A stretch of DNA of 37,134 nucleotides from Candidatus Angelobacter sp. Gp1-AA117 (GTDB lineage: Bacteria > Acidobacteriota > Terriglobia > Terriglobales > Acidobacteriaceae). Both the position numbers and the translations under genes were made by a program. Numbering within the stretch: the stretch's first letter is position 1; every line of letters begins with the position of its first letter. The notes under the pieces are model-generated. The model saw nothing but the letters and a program-made list of their open reading frames with translations. It had not been told where the DNA came from and made no database searches. Below are positions 23,763 through 31,122 of the stretch, piece after piece. The DNA lies in the NCBI GenBank assembly GCA_003223515.1, contig QHVI01000101.1:1-37134 (forward strand). The letters run 5' to 3'.

Positions 23763-25019
23763 GTGCTCAAACATTCCGAATTAATCTACGATTGGAATAC
23801 CCTCCCTGGAAGTGAGATTCATCCGGCGGGCGAGATCATGCTGGATGACGAAACGCTGCGCGATGGTCTGCAATCCCCATCCGTAAAAGATCCTGCCATT
23901 GGCGAGAAGCTGGAAATCCTTCATCTTATGGAGGAACTGCGCATCAACATGGCTGATATCGGGCTGCCGGGCGCCGGGCCGCGCGCGGTAGCTGACGTGG
24001 AGCGGCTGGCGCGCGAGATTGCCGATTCCAAGCTCAAGATCAAGCCGAACTGCGCGGCGCGCACCCATGAGAATGATATCCGTCCGGTAGCGGAAATCTC
24101 GCAGCGTGTGGGCATTCCGATTGCGGTCGCGTGTTTTCTTGGTTCCAGCCCGATCCGCCGCTATACGGAAAATTGGACGGACGATTTCCTGCTGCGCACC
24201 ACGGAAAAAGCCGTGACTTATATTCGCTCCCTGGGCATGGAAGCGATGTACGTGACCGAGGATACCTCCCGCTGCGATCCGGAAACGGTGAAGCGGCTTT
24301 ACAGCACCGCCATCGGTTGCGGCGCAACTTCCATCGTGATCTGTGACACCGTAGGACACGCCACCCCCGGCGGCGTACAGGCGCTTATTCGCTTTGTGCT
24401 GGAAGAGGTAGTGAAACCCTCCGGGGAGAAAGTGCGGGTCGACTGGCATGGCCATTCCGACCGGGGGCTGGCGGTGGCCAACTCGCTGGCTGCCCTGGCG
24501 GCCGGGGCAAACTGCGTCCACGGGACAGCCTTGGGGATTGGCGAGCGGGTAGGTAATACCCAACTGGACCAGGTACTGGTTAACCTGAAACTGATGGGGC
24601 TGCAGCCTTGGGCAGAGCAGGATCTTACTAAGCTAAAAGACTATTGCATGGCAGTTTCCAATGCCACCGGGGTGCCGATTCCTAAGAATTACCCGGTCAT
24701 GGGCGAAGACGCCTTTCGTACAGCAACCGGAGTGCATGCGGCGGCGGTCATCAAGGCCTACAAAAAAGGTGACATAGAGCTGGCTAATTCGGTATATTCC
24801 GGGGTGCCTTCCCACTACTTTGGCCTGGAACAGATTATCGAAATTGGGCCAATGAGCGGGAAGTCCAATGTAGTCTACTGGTTGGAACACCGAGGCATAG
24901 CTCCTTCCGAGGAGCTGGTAGACAACATCTTCCAGCGGGCCAAGAAGTCTGACCGGTGCCTGACGGAGGAGGAGCTACTTAGCTGTTGCCAAAAAGTGTC
25001 AGCCGGTAGCACTATGTAA
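23763..25019 (+). CDS. HMGL-like acyltransferase (isopropylmalate/homocitrate synthase family)
   Basis: The enzyme probably condenses acetyl-CoA with a 2-oxo acid. The TIM-barrel marks are DDETLRDGLQSP (metal Asp and catalytic Arg), ICDTVGHATPGG, DWHGHSDRGLAVANSLAALA (His-x-His metal ligands) and LGIGERVGNTQLDQ. At about 418 residues it lacks the full leucine-sensing domain of LeuA (over 500 residues), so it could be a homocitrate-, citramalate- or Re-citrate-synthase-like member. GTG at 23763 has TAAGGA at suitable distance; a TTG two codons earlier lies too close to that site. It follows the broken aldehyde dehydrogenase by 35 bp, with no leuB/C/D nearby. The superfamily is sure, the substrate is not. 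Confidence 0.85.
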   Translation: MLKHSELIYDWNTLPGSEIHPAGEIMLDDETLRDGLQSPSVKDPAIGEKLEILHLMEELRINMADIGLPGAGPRAVADVERLAREIADSKLKIKPNCAARTHENDIRPVAEISQRVGIPIAVACFLGSSPIRRYTENWTDDFLLRTTEKAVTYIRSLGMEAMYVTEDTSRCDPETVKRLYSTAIGCGATSIVICDTVGHATPGGVQALIRFVLEEVVKPSGEKVRVDWHGHSDRGLAVANSLAALAAGANCVHGTALGIGERVGNTQLDQVLVNLKLMGLQPWAEQDLTKLKDYCMAVSNATGVPIPKNYPVMGEDAFRTATGVHAAAVIKAYKKGDIELANSVYSGVPSHYFGLEQIIEIGPMSGKSNVVYWLEHRGIAPSEELVDNIFQRAKKSDRCLTEEELLSCCQKVSAGSTM

Positions 25020-25095
25020 GGGCGTTGTAAAACTTTTTTCTGCGGTATGGGTTTTAGCTCTTAACTCTGAAACACATTCCTTTAAAGGAGATTGA

Positions 25096-25341
25096 ATGAA
25101 GAAGCTATTCACGTTTGTTTGTGTCATGGTGCTCGGCGCGAGCCTGTCGTTTGCTCAAACCGGCGGAACCGGTTCGGCCAGCGGCAGCGGCCAGTCCGGA
25201 ACCACCAGTTCCGATATGGGCAGCACCAAGGGCGGCAAGAGCAGCAAGAAGCACAAAGGCGGCGCTCATCACAAAGGCGGCAAGAAGAGCAAGAAGAGCT
25301 CCTCTTCCGACAATACCGGCGGCACCACCACCCCTAAATAA
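25096..25341 (+). CDS. Small secreted basic Gly/Ser/Lys-rich protein
   Basis: An 81-residue product with a clear Sec signal peptide (MKKLFTFVCVMVLGASLSFA, cut before QTGG). The mature part of about 60 residues is low complexity: TGGTGSASGSG, then GGKSSKKHKGGAHHKGGKKS, ending TGGTTTPK. Being strongly basic and disordered, it may bind acidic surface polymers, nucleic acid or metal (three His). The ATG has AAAGGAG upstream and the gene ends 27 bp before a clear terminator, so it is a real monocistronic gene. An overlapping frame starting 4 bases earlier lacks these features. I do not recognise a family. Confidence 0.75.
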   Translation: MKKLFTFVCVMVLGASLSFAQTGGTGSASGSGQSGTTSSDMGSTKGGKSSKKHKGGAHHKGGKKSKKSSSSDNTGGTTTPK

Positions 25342-25367
25342 AGTCCTCTGAAAGTTGCTATCAGCAG

Positions 25368-25399
25368 AACGGCTCCTTTCGGGGAGCCGTTGTGTCTTT
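25368..25399 (+). terminator. Rho-independent terminator after the small secreted protein
   Basis: AACGGCTCC (25368-25376) and GGAGCCGTT (25383-25391) form a perfect 9-bp stem with a six-base loop, followed by GTGTCTTT. Confidence 0.8.
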
Positions 25400-25423
25400 A
25401 AGCACTTAATATTTAGTAGAAGC

Positions 25424-25544
25424 CATCTCATAAATGCGCTTTAGCGCAATCGGTGGAAGAGCGGGCCTCCAGGCCCGCGTTACAGTCCGTGATTAAAAGG
25501 GCTTTAGCCCCGGTGGCAACGCCGCTATAAGCATTTATGAGATG
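25424..25544. mobile_element. MITE-like 121-bp element with 14-bp terminal inverted repeats
   Basis: CATCTCATAAATGC (25424-25437) and GCATTTATGAGATG (25531-25544) are perfect 14-bp inverted repeats. The inside has three further small hairpins: GCGCTTTAGCGC, GCGGGCCTCCAGGCCCGC and GGGCTTTAGCCC. There is no coding capacity. This architecture fits a miniature inverted-repeat or REP-like element moved in trans by a transposase not present here. Immediate target duplications are not obvious. Confidence 0.7.
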
Positions 25545-25693
25545 AGTTGCAGTTAGTATTTAGCTAAGTCTCGATATCTTTCGCGGTGATCCGCTCCTCC
25601 AGAAATTCCTTGAACTCGTATGTGGAGTTTGCCTCTGTGTGTCAGCCCTCGGCGCCATACTCCTCCCACTCGTTATAAAATTCCTTTTACCCA

Positions 25694-26932
25694 ATGGCCA
25701 GCCGCACCCCAGCCTCTGAATCTCTTCCAGCCACTCCCCAGCAGGAAGTTGCCGCTATTGCCGAGCTTCGGGCTGTCCATAGCGCTTTTCTTTATCTTCA
25801 TAACCAGGAGCATGAATTCCGCCGGTGGCAGATGGAACTGGCCGAGGTGGCGGCTCCTCCATTCGGAGAACAGGCACGCAGCGAATGGCTCCGGAAGAGA
25901 TTTACGGCTTTGGGATTGCACCACGTCCACGTGGATGAACTGGGCAACGTGTTTGGCTTCATCCATGAAGACCGGCAGTTGCCACTCACAGGGGTAAGCG
26001 CGCACATCGACACTGTCTTTCCGCGGGGAACTAAACTGCACTCCTATGAGGAAGGAAATAAGCTTTTCGGGCCGGGAATCAGTGACAACGCTGCCGGTGT
26101 GGTGGCCATGCTGGCGATAGTTTCAGCGTTGAAGCAGGCGCAGATTCAGCCTGAAGGAAATATCGTTTTCATCGGCAACGTAGGCGAGGAAGGCGAAGGA
26201 AACCTGCGCGGCATGCGCCACATCTTTGCCGATCCTGCCTGGAGCGAGACAATTCGCAGCCTGCTGGTCATCGATGGCGCCGGCGTGGATACCTATGTAA
26301 ACCGGGCATTGGGCAGCAAACGCTTTGAAGTTACATTTCGCGGCCCCGGCGGACACTCGTGGAGCGACTTTGGCATTGCCAATCCAATCGTCCTGCTGGC
26401 GCGGGCCCTGGCAGAGTTCAGCGAAACCCCTATACCTGACAATCCACGGACAACGTTTAACATCGGCGTGATTCAGGGAGGCACCTCGGTCAACTCCATT
26501 CCTGAATCGGCAAGCGCGCGCGTCGATCTGCGTTCTGCCTCCACAGATGAATTGAAAAAGCTGGAAGACCGGCTGCGGCAGGCCATCAGCTCCGTTCACA
26601 AAGAAGTCTCATCACCGGGAAACGGGCAGAAAGTCAGTTTTGCGATTGAGAGTATTGGCGATCGTCCTGCGGCTGAGCTTGCGCCGAATGCCCGTATTGT
26701 GCAGGTGATTCGCGCGGTAGATGCTCACCTGAGAATCAGGTCGATCCCGCGCCTAGCCTCTACGGATGCCAACATCCCTCTGGCCTTCGGGAAGGAAGCC
26801 ATTACCATCGGCTCGGGCGGCGATGGCGGAGGCGCGCACACCCTGCGCGAATGGTTTGACTGCAGCAACCGTGATCTGGGGTTAAAACGAATCCTGCTGG
26901 CCCTGCTGGCGCTGACCGGAGTGCATGAATGA
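25694..26932 (+). CDS. M20 family zinc peptidase (PepT/ArgE/DapE-like)
   Basis: A 412-residue cytoplasmic-type peptidase without signal peptide. The di-zinc site is visible as VSAHIDTVFP (His, Asp), GPGISDNAAGVVAMLA (bridging Asp), GNVGEEGEGNLRGM (catalytic and binding Glu) and GSGGDGGGAHTLREWFD (last His). The dimerisation lid domain starts about ALGSKRFEVTFRGPGGHSWS. The family cleaves di- and tripeptides or N-acyl amino acids; the sequence is closest in look to peptidase T-like M20 members. Its stop overlaps the next gene's ATG by 4 bases (ATGA), so it is translationally coupled to the amidohydrolase. No Shine-Dalgarno is visible. Confidence 0.9.
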   Translation: MASRTPASESLPATPQQEVAAIAELRAVHSAFLYLHNQEHEFRRWQMELAEVAAPPFGEQARSEWLRKRFTALGLHHVHVDELGNVFGFIHEDRQLPLTGVSAHIDTVFPRGTKLHSYEEGNKLFGPGISDNAAGVVAMLAIVSALKQAQIQPEGNIVFIGNVGEEGEGNLRGMRHIFADPAWSETIRSLLVIDGAGVDTYVNRALGSKRFEVTFRGPGGHSWSDFGIANPIVLLARALAEFSETPIPDNPRTTFNIGVIQGGTSVNSIPESASARVDLRSASTDELKKLEDRLRQAISSVHKEVSSPGNGQKVSFAIESIGDRPAAELAPNARIVQVIRAVDAHLRIRSIPRLASTDANIPLAFGKEAITIGSGGDGGGAHTLREWFDCSNRDLGLKRILLALLALTGVHE

Positions 26933-28677
26933 AAATTTTCCCTGCTGTGCTGATGGTGCTCACAATGGCAAGTCTTTCCTCTGCGCAAATCAAAAATCCT
27001 CCTGAGGTGATCTTCATCAACGGCGATATTTATGTAAGCTCGCCCAACGTTCCGAATTACGTTGCCCGGCCGCAGGATTTCAATCCGGCATGGCTGGCAA
27101 AACGGGTCCAGGCCATTGCCGTGCTGCGCGGCAAGATCGTTGCCATTGGCGCCAATGCGGAAGTACAGAAGCTGAAAGCAGAGAGCACGCAGGTGATCGA
27201 CCTGCACGGGCGCTTTGTGATGCCCGGATTCAATGATGCGCACGCCCATCTCGCCTCCGGCGGTTTTGAAAAGCTCGATATCGACCTGGTCGGCAGCAAG
27301 TCGCTCGACGAGATGAAGCAGCGCATTGCCGCACGCGCCAAAACGGCCGCACCGGGCGAATGGCTGGTAGGACGCGGATGGGATCATACGCTCTGGGCCA
27401 ACCAGACTCTGCCGACGCGCAGCGACCTTGATGCGGTCACCGGCGATCATCCGGCCATCTTTTCACGCGTGGATGGACACATCTCGGTGGCCAACAGCGC
27501 CGCTCTTAAAGCCGCCAACATCACGGCGCAAACTCCCGATCCTGCGGGCGGAAAGATCGACCATGACGACCAAGGCGAGCCTACGGGAATCCTGCGGGAA
27601 ACGGCGGTGGAGGATCTATCCAGGAAAATACCCAAGCCTTCTGCCGCGCAGCATAAGCGCGCTGCCGAGCTTGCGCTTCAGGATGCAGCCCGGTGGGGGC
27701 TGACTTCTGCGCAGGACAATTCTGCCTGGGAGGATTTCCTCGCCTATGAAGAGCTTGAAAAGGAAGGCAAGCTGACGCTGCGCATCTCCGAATGGCTGCC
27801 CTTTGACGCTACGCTCGAGCAGTTGAACCACATGCGCAATCATCATCCGGCAGATGATTCCATGCTGCGCACCGGCATGCTCAAGGGATTCATGGATGGC
27901 TCCCTGGGGTCGCGCACCGCCGCCATGCTCGCCCCATACACAGACGATCCAAAGAACTCCGGCATTCCCCGTTACCAGCAGGATGCTTTGAACCAAAAGA
28001 CCGCTGAGAGGGTGAAAGACGATTTTCAGATTGGCTTTCATGCCATTGGAGATCGCGGCGCACGGATGGCGCTCGAAGCCTTTGAGTTCAGCAGGCCGCA
28101 AACGGCGAAAATCGACATCCGCTACCGCATCGAGCATGACCAGGTGGTTGCCCCCGAGGATTTCAAGAAGTACAAAGAGCTGGGCGTGATTGCCTCCATG
28201 CAGCCCAACCATCTGCTTACCGATATGAACTGGGCCGAATCACACATCGGGCCGGAGCGCGCCAGACATTCTTACCCATGGAAAGAATTCTGGGACGCCG
28301 GCATTCCGCTGGCCTTCGGCACGGACTATCCTGTGGAACCAATCACTCCATTTCGCGGCCTCTACTGCGCAGTGACGCGGAAAAATGAAGCGGGAACCAA
28401 AGCGTATCACCCGGAGCAGAAGCTCAATATCGATCAGGCCATCTTTGCCTATACGCTGGGTGCAGCCTATGCCGAGTTCCAGGAGAACGTGAAGGGCTGG
28501 CTTCTTCCCGGCATGCTCGCCGATTTCGTAGTGCTCGACCGCGACATCACCAAAGTGGCCCCGCCGCAAATCCTGAAGACCCGCGTGCTGCGCACCGTGG
28601 TGGGAGGCCAGACGGTGTATGCGACAGCCGATGTTGCATCGCCCGCAAGACCTGCTCCCCGGAGAATAAAGAAATAA
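26929..28677 (+). CDS. Secreted amidohydrolase (YtcJ-like, Amidohydro_3)
   Basis: A 582-residue metal-dependent hydrolase with signal peptide MKIFPAVLMVLTMASLSSAQ. Metal-site blocks of the amidohydrolase superfamily are MPGFNDAHAHLASGG (HxH), GFHAIGDRGARMALEAFE, RIEHDQV and AFGTDYPVEPITPF (Asp). It also shows the YtcJ-type WLVGRGWDHTLW and FSRVDGHISVANSAAL segments. The class hydrolyses N-acyl amino acid or cyclic amide bonds. Coupled by a 4-base overlap to an M20 peptidase, so both may handle the same acylated amino acids or peptides, this one after export. GGAG lies just before the ATG. Confidence 0.9.
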   Translation: MKIFPAVLMVLTMASLSSAQIKNPPEVIFINGDIYVSSPNVPNYVARPQDFNPAWLAKRVQAIAVLRGKIVAIGANAEVQKLKAESTQVIDLHGRFVMPGFNDAHAHLASGGFEKLDIDLVGSKSLDEMKQRIAARAKTAAPGEWLVGRGWDHTLWANQTLPTRSDLDAVTGDHPAIFSRVDGHISVANSAALKAANITAQTPDPAGGKIDHDDQGEPTGILRETAVEDLSRKIPKPSAAQHKRAAELALQDAARWGLTSAQDNSAWEDFLAYEELEKEGKLTLRISEWLPFDATLEQLNHMRNHHPADDSMLRTGMLKGFMDGSLGSRTAAMLAPYTDDPKNSGIPRYQQDALNQKTAERVKDDFQIGFHAIGDRGARMALEAFEFSRPQTAKIDIRYRIEHDQVVAPEDFKKYKELGVIASMQPNHLLTDMNWAESHIGPERARHSYPWKEFWDAGIPLAFGTDYPVEPITPFRGLYCAVTRKNEAGTKAYHPEQKLNIDQAIFAYTLGAAYAEFQENVKGWLLPGMLADFVVLDRDITKVAPPQILKTRVLRTVVGGQTVYATADVASPARPAPRRIKK

Positions 28678-28680
28678 TTC

Positions 28681-28708
28681 AACACAGGGTAGTGAAGCCA
28701 CAACCAAA
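28681..28708. repeat. Second copy of the AACACAG-GTAGTGAAG repeat
   Basis: AACACAGGGTAGTGAAGC continues with CACAACCAAA, nearly identical to 16827-16855. It lies 3 bases past the amidohydrolase stop and outside the left end of the IS110 element, so the insertion sequence appears to have entered intergenic repeat DNA. Confidence 0.6.
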
Positions 28709-28740
28709 AGCTAACCACAAAGATGGCATGAATAACATGC

Positions 28741-28950
28741 AAGTTCTGAGGCGGTATGCTCTAGCGAGTAAATCTGGAGCAGACAGGTTACAGGCTGTGC
28801 TCGTGCAGTGAGGCGGTATGACCTCGACACGGAGATTAGTCAGACCTGGAGATCGAAGCGTCACCGTAAGGCCAGTATGAGCTTGAATGGGAGTGTGGTG
28901 ATCGCCTAAGAGCTGCGTCTACTCCGGAACAACGACAAGGAGAGGCGAAA
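28741..28950 (+). ncRNA. Candidate bridge RNA region of the IS110 element
   Basis: In IS621-like IS110 elements the noncoding 5' end encodes a bridge RNA with two loops that pair with target and donor DNA. The present 5' region has the right size and place. It contains the 12-base word TGAGGCGGTATG twice (28747-28758 and 28809-28820), each followed by a different sequence, as if two similar loops carried different guides. Between them GAGCA...CAG and CTG...TGCTC can form a hairpin (about 28777-28803). The RNA borders and guide bases were not resolved. Confidence 0.45.
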
Positions 28951-29985
28951 ATGAAACGCTATCTGGGAGTGGATTTGCATCGCACGCAGTTTGTAGTATG
29001 CACCCGATGGGAGAACCAAGAACAAGAGATACGACAATGGCGGATAGCCGAGCTGGCCAAGTTTGTGGAACAGTTGCAGCCGGAGGACCAGATCGCGGTG
29101 GAAGCCATGGGGACGACGGCGCGCTTCTACGATGCGGTAGTGGGACGGGTGGCGCGAGTGGTGGTGGTCAACCCGCACCAGTTCAAGGTGATCAGCGAGT
29201 CGGTGAAGAAGACGGACCGCAACGATGCCGCAGCGCTGGCGCTGTATCTGGAAAAAGACCTGTTACCGGAGGTAAGGATGAAGCCGAAGCAGAATCGGGA
29301 GTTGATGCACCTGGCCGAGACCCGCGACCTACTGGTAAAACAACGCTCGGCATTGAAGGGCAAGATCAACAACCTGCTGGCGATGCAGGGGATCGAGTTG
29401 AAACGGGAAGCCTTGTCCAGCAAGATTGCTCTGGAACGTGTGCTGGCCAGCCCGGTTCGTGGCATGGTGCAACTGGAACTGCGGGTGCTGGTGGGGCAGA
29501 TCCGCTCGCTGTCGGAGAGCATCGCGGAGTTGGACGAACAGCTGGAAGAAGAAGGCCAACAATTGCCCGGATACGAGAACCTGACCAGCATCAAGGGGAT
29601 TGGGTCGTGGAGTGCAACCGTGCTGCTGACGGTAATTGGCAAGATCAGCGACTTCGCGGATGAAAATAAGCTGGCGGCCTATCTGGGCTTGGTGCCGCGA
29701 ATATCCAACTCCAATGAAAGTGAACGCAGTGGAAAGATCACCAAACAAGGCAATAAGCTGGCCCGCACGGCGCTGGTGCAGTGTGGGTTGGTGGCCAAGC
29801 GGTATAGCCCTTATCTGCAACGGTTCTATAAACGAATCAAACAACGCCGAGGAGGAGGAAAGGCCAAAATCGCTCTGGCAAGAAAGCTGGTCAAGATTGT
29901 GTATGACACTCTGAAGAATCAGTGGGTCTTCGAAGACTTCCCCAGCTTCACCCTGGCTGCCAAAACCAGCCAAAACAATTTTTGA
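28951..29985 (+). CDS. IS110-family transposase (bridge-RNA-guided DEDD recombinase)
   Basis: The 344-residue protein begins MKRYLGVDLHRTQFVV and carries the RuvC-like DEDD set: Asp8, Glu51 (IAVEAMG), Asp89 and Asp92 (KKTDRNDAAALA). A coiled-coil region of about residues 125-195 follows. The C-terminal Transposase_20 domain has LTSIKGIGSWSATVLLTVIG and ERSGKITKQGNKLARTALVQ with the conserved serine nucleophile near 261. All catalytic residues appear present, so the element may be active. AAGGAGAG precedes the ATG. Confidence 0.95.
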   Translation: MKRYLGVDLHRTQFVVCTRWENQEQEIRQWRIAELAKFVEQLQPEDQIAVEAMGTTARFYDAVVGRVARVVVVNPHQFKVISESVKKTDRNDAAALALYLEKDLLPEVRMKPKQNRELMHLAETRDLLVKQRSALKGKINNLLAMQGIELKREALSSKIALERVLASPVRGMVQLELRVLVGQIRSLSESIAELDEQLEEEGQQLPGYENLTSIKGIGSWSATVLLTVIGKISDFADENKLAAYLGLVPRISNSNESERSGKITKQGNKLARTALVQCGLVAKRYSPYLQRFYKRIKQRRGGGKAKIALARKLVKIVYDTLKNQWVFEDFPSFTLAAKTSQNNF

Positions 29986-30001
29986 GTAGACATTATTCAT
30001 G

Positions 30002-30417
30002 GGGGGCACAGAGGAAAGCTGTTGGAGATCTGAGAAGTAAGCCGCGAATGGCCGAATGCCGCGAATCGCGCGAATCAGAAGAAGATTGGGTAAAGCGCAG
30101 AAGCCCCAGAATTCTTCGCGGCCCAAGACGAATTTGATGGTTAGAAATACAGATTGCCGAAAATTGCCGGAGTTATGGGTCTTTCTCATCAAAACTTCCG
30201 CCTGTTCCTGATTTATTAGTGTTCGTTGGGGTAATCGGCAGGGGTTTGATTTTGCCTCGAATGATGAATTACCAAAGTCGCACTCCGGGGTTGCCCAAAT
30301 GACTGTGATTTTTTTGGTACTTCAGGCGAATTGCCTAGTGGCAAGTGCAGCAGCACTGATTTAAAATTTGCCATCCAAAGAAGAAGCAGTTTGGAGAGTA
30401 TTTTCGGGACCAAACCA
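30002..30417. other. Intergenic stretch with repeat debris, no gene seen
   Basis: These 416 bp lie between the IS110 element and the DUF5715 gene. They start with GGGGGCACAGAGG flank DNA, then a CCGCGAATGGCCGAATGCCG repeat with CGCGAATC words (about 30043-30080). Near 30331-30358 are two small perfect hairpins, TTGCC-TAGT-GGCAA and GTGC-AGCA-GCAC. The region must hold the promoter of the downstream pair. No protein-like frame is evident on either strand. Confidence 0.5.
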
Positions 30418-31122
30418 ATGGGAACCAGAACCAGCCTTTTGACGCTTACTGCTGTGCTTCTAGTGACTGTTACCGCCAGCACCCCGGCCTCGGCTGTGCG
30501 GCGCTACAGCAGCCACTACCGTCACCACAAGGGACATTACCGCCACATCGTGTGGAACCCGGTGCTGAAGGGATCGTACGATTCCATGCTCCGCCAGAAC
30601 GAAGAGATTGACCGGCTGCAACTGCCGCGCATCGTGGACGACGCGCAACTGGAAGAGCTGGTACGCACGCAGGAACTGGTCGCCATCAGTGAGAGCCAGT
30701 CGCTGCACGTGAGCCCTGCGGTGAAGCCCGACAAGCGGTATTGCCGTCCCTGGACCAACCAGTTCCTTGAAGACATGGGCGAGGCCTATTACAAGGAATT
30801 CAGCGTCCCTCTGCAGGTGAACTCCGCCGTCCGTACCATGGAACAGCAGCACAAGCTGCGCCGCCATAACCGCAATGCTGCGCCTGAGGATGGCGACATC
30901 TCTTCCTCCCATCTGGCCGGCATCACCGTCGATCTGGCCAAGCGCGGCCTGACCCGCGCCCAGCACAAGTGGGTAGAAGACTACCTGAAGAATCTGAGAG
31001 ACTTAGGACTGGTTGAAGTCGCCGAAGAAAGGCGCCAGGCGTGCTTCCATGTCATGGTCTCGGATCGCTATACCGAATGGAAGGAAACGAATACGCTGGC
31101 TGATAAACTTGTACGAGAATGA
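30418..31122 (+). CDS. Secreted DUF5715 protein, M15-like peptidase fold
   Basis: The 234-residue product starts MGTRTSLLTLTAVLLVTVTA, a signal peptide with cleavage near ASTPASA. An ATG at 30418 is chosen because the longer frame would bury this signal. The C-terminal half resembles D-Ala-D-Ala carboxypeptidases of the VanY/M15 type: SAVRTMEQQHKL, SSHLAGITVDLAKRGLT (His and Asp zinc ligands of the SxHxxGxAxD pattern) and QACFHVMV (last His). It may trim peptidoglycan peptides in the periplasm. It overlaps the following M19 dipeptidase gene by 4 bases, supporting joint murein-peptide turnover. No strong Shine-Dalgarno is visible. Confidence 0.75.
   Translation: MGTRTSLLTLTAVLLVTVTASTPASAVRRYSSHYRHHKGHYRHIVWNPVLKGSYDSMLRQNEEIDRLQLPRIVDDAQLEELVRTQELVAISESQSLHVSPAVKPDKRYCRPWTNQFLEDMGEAYYKEFSVPLQVNSAVRTMEQQHKLRRHNRNAAPEDGDISSSHLAGITVDLAKRGLTRAQHKWVEDYLKNLRDLGLVEVAEERRQACFHVMVSDRYTEWKETNTLADKLVRE

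Larger units (their letters stand above)
28727..30001 (+). mobile_element. IS110-family insertion sequence
   Basis: The element contains one intact transposase gene. Likely ends are marked by a 9-bp inverted pair, CATGAATAA (28727-28735) and TTATTCATG (29993-30001), giving about 1.28 kb. The flanks read AACCACAAAGATGG on the left and GGGGGCACAGAGG on the right, which together resemble the dispersed ACCGCAAAGG-type spacer repeats. The long noncoding part (about 215 bp) is upstream of the transposase and the 3' noncoding part is only about 16 bp, as in the IS621-like branch of IS110. No target duplication is seen, as usual for this family. Exact ends are uncertain. Confidence 0.75.

Noticed and set aside
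25092-25337. Frame overlapping the small secreted protein, starting 4 bases earlier
   Set aside because: Gln/Arg-rich shadow without signal peptide. The frame at 25096 has the signal peptide and the better start spacing.
30130-30360. Possible riboswitch before the DUF5715 gene because of small hairpins and a GCACTCCGGGG string
   Set aside because: The hairpins are only 4-5 bp and the string does not extend to any riboswitch consensus I know, including c-di-GMP-I.
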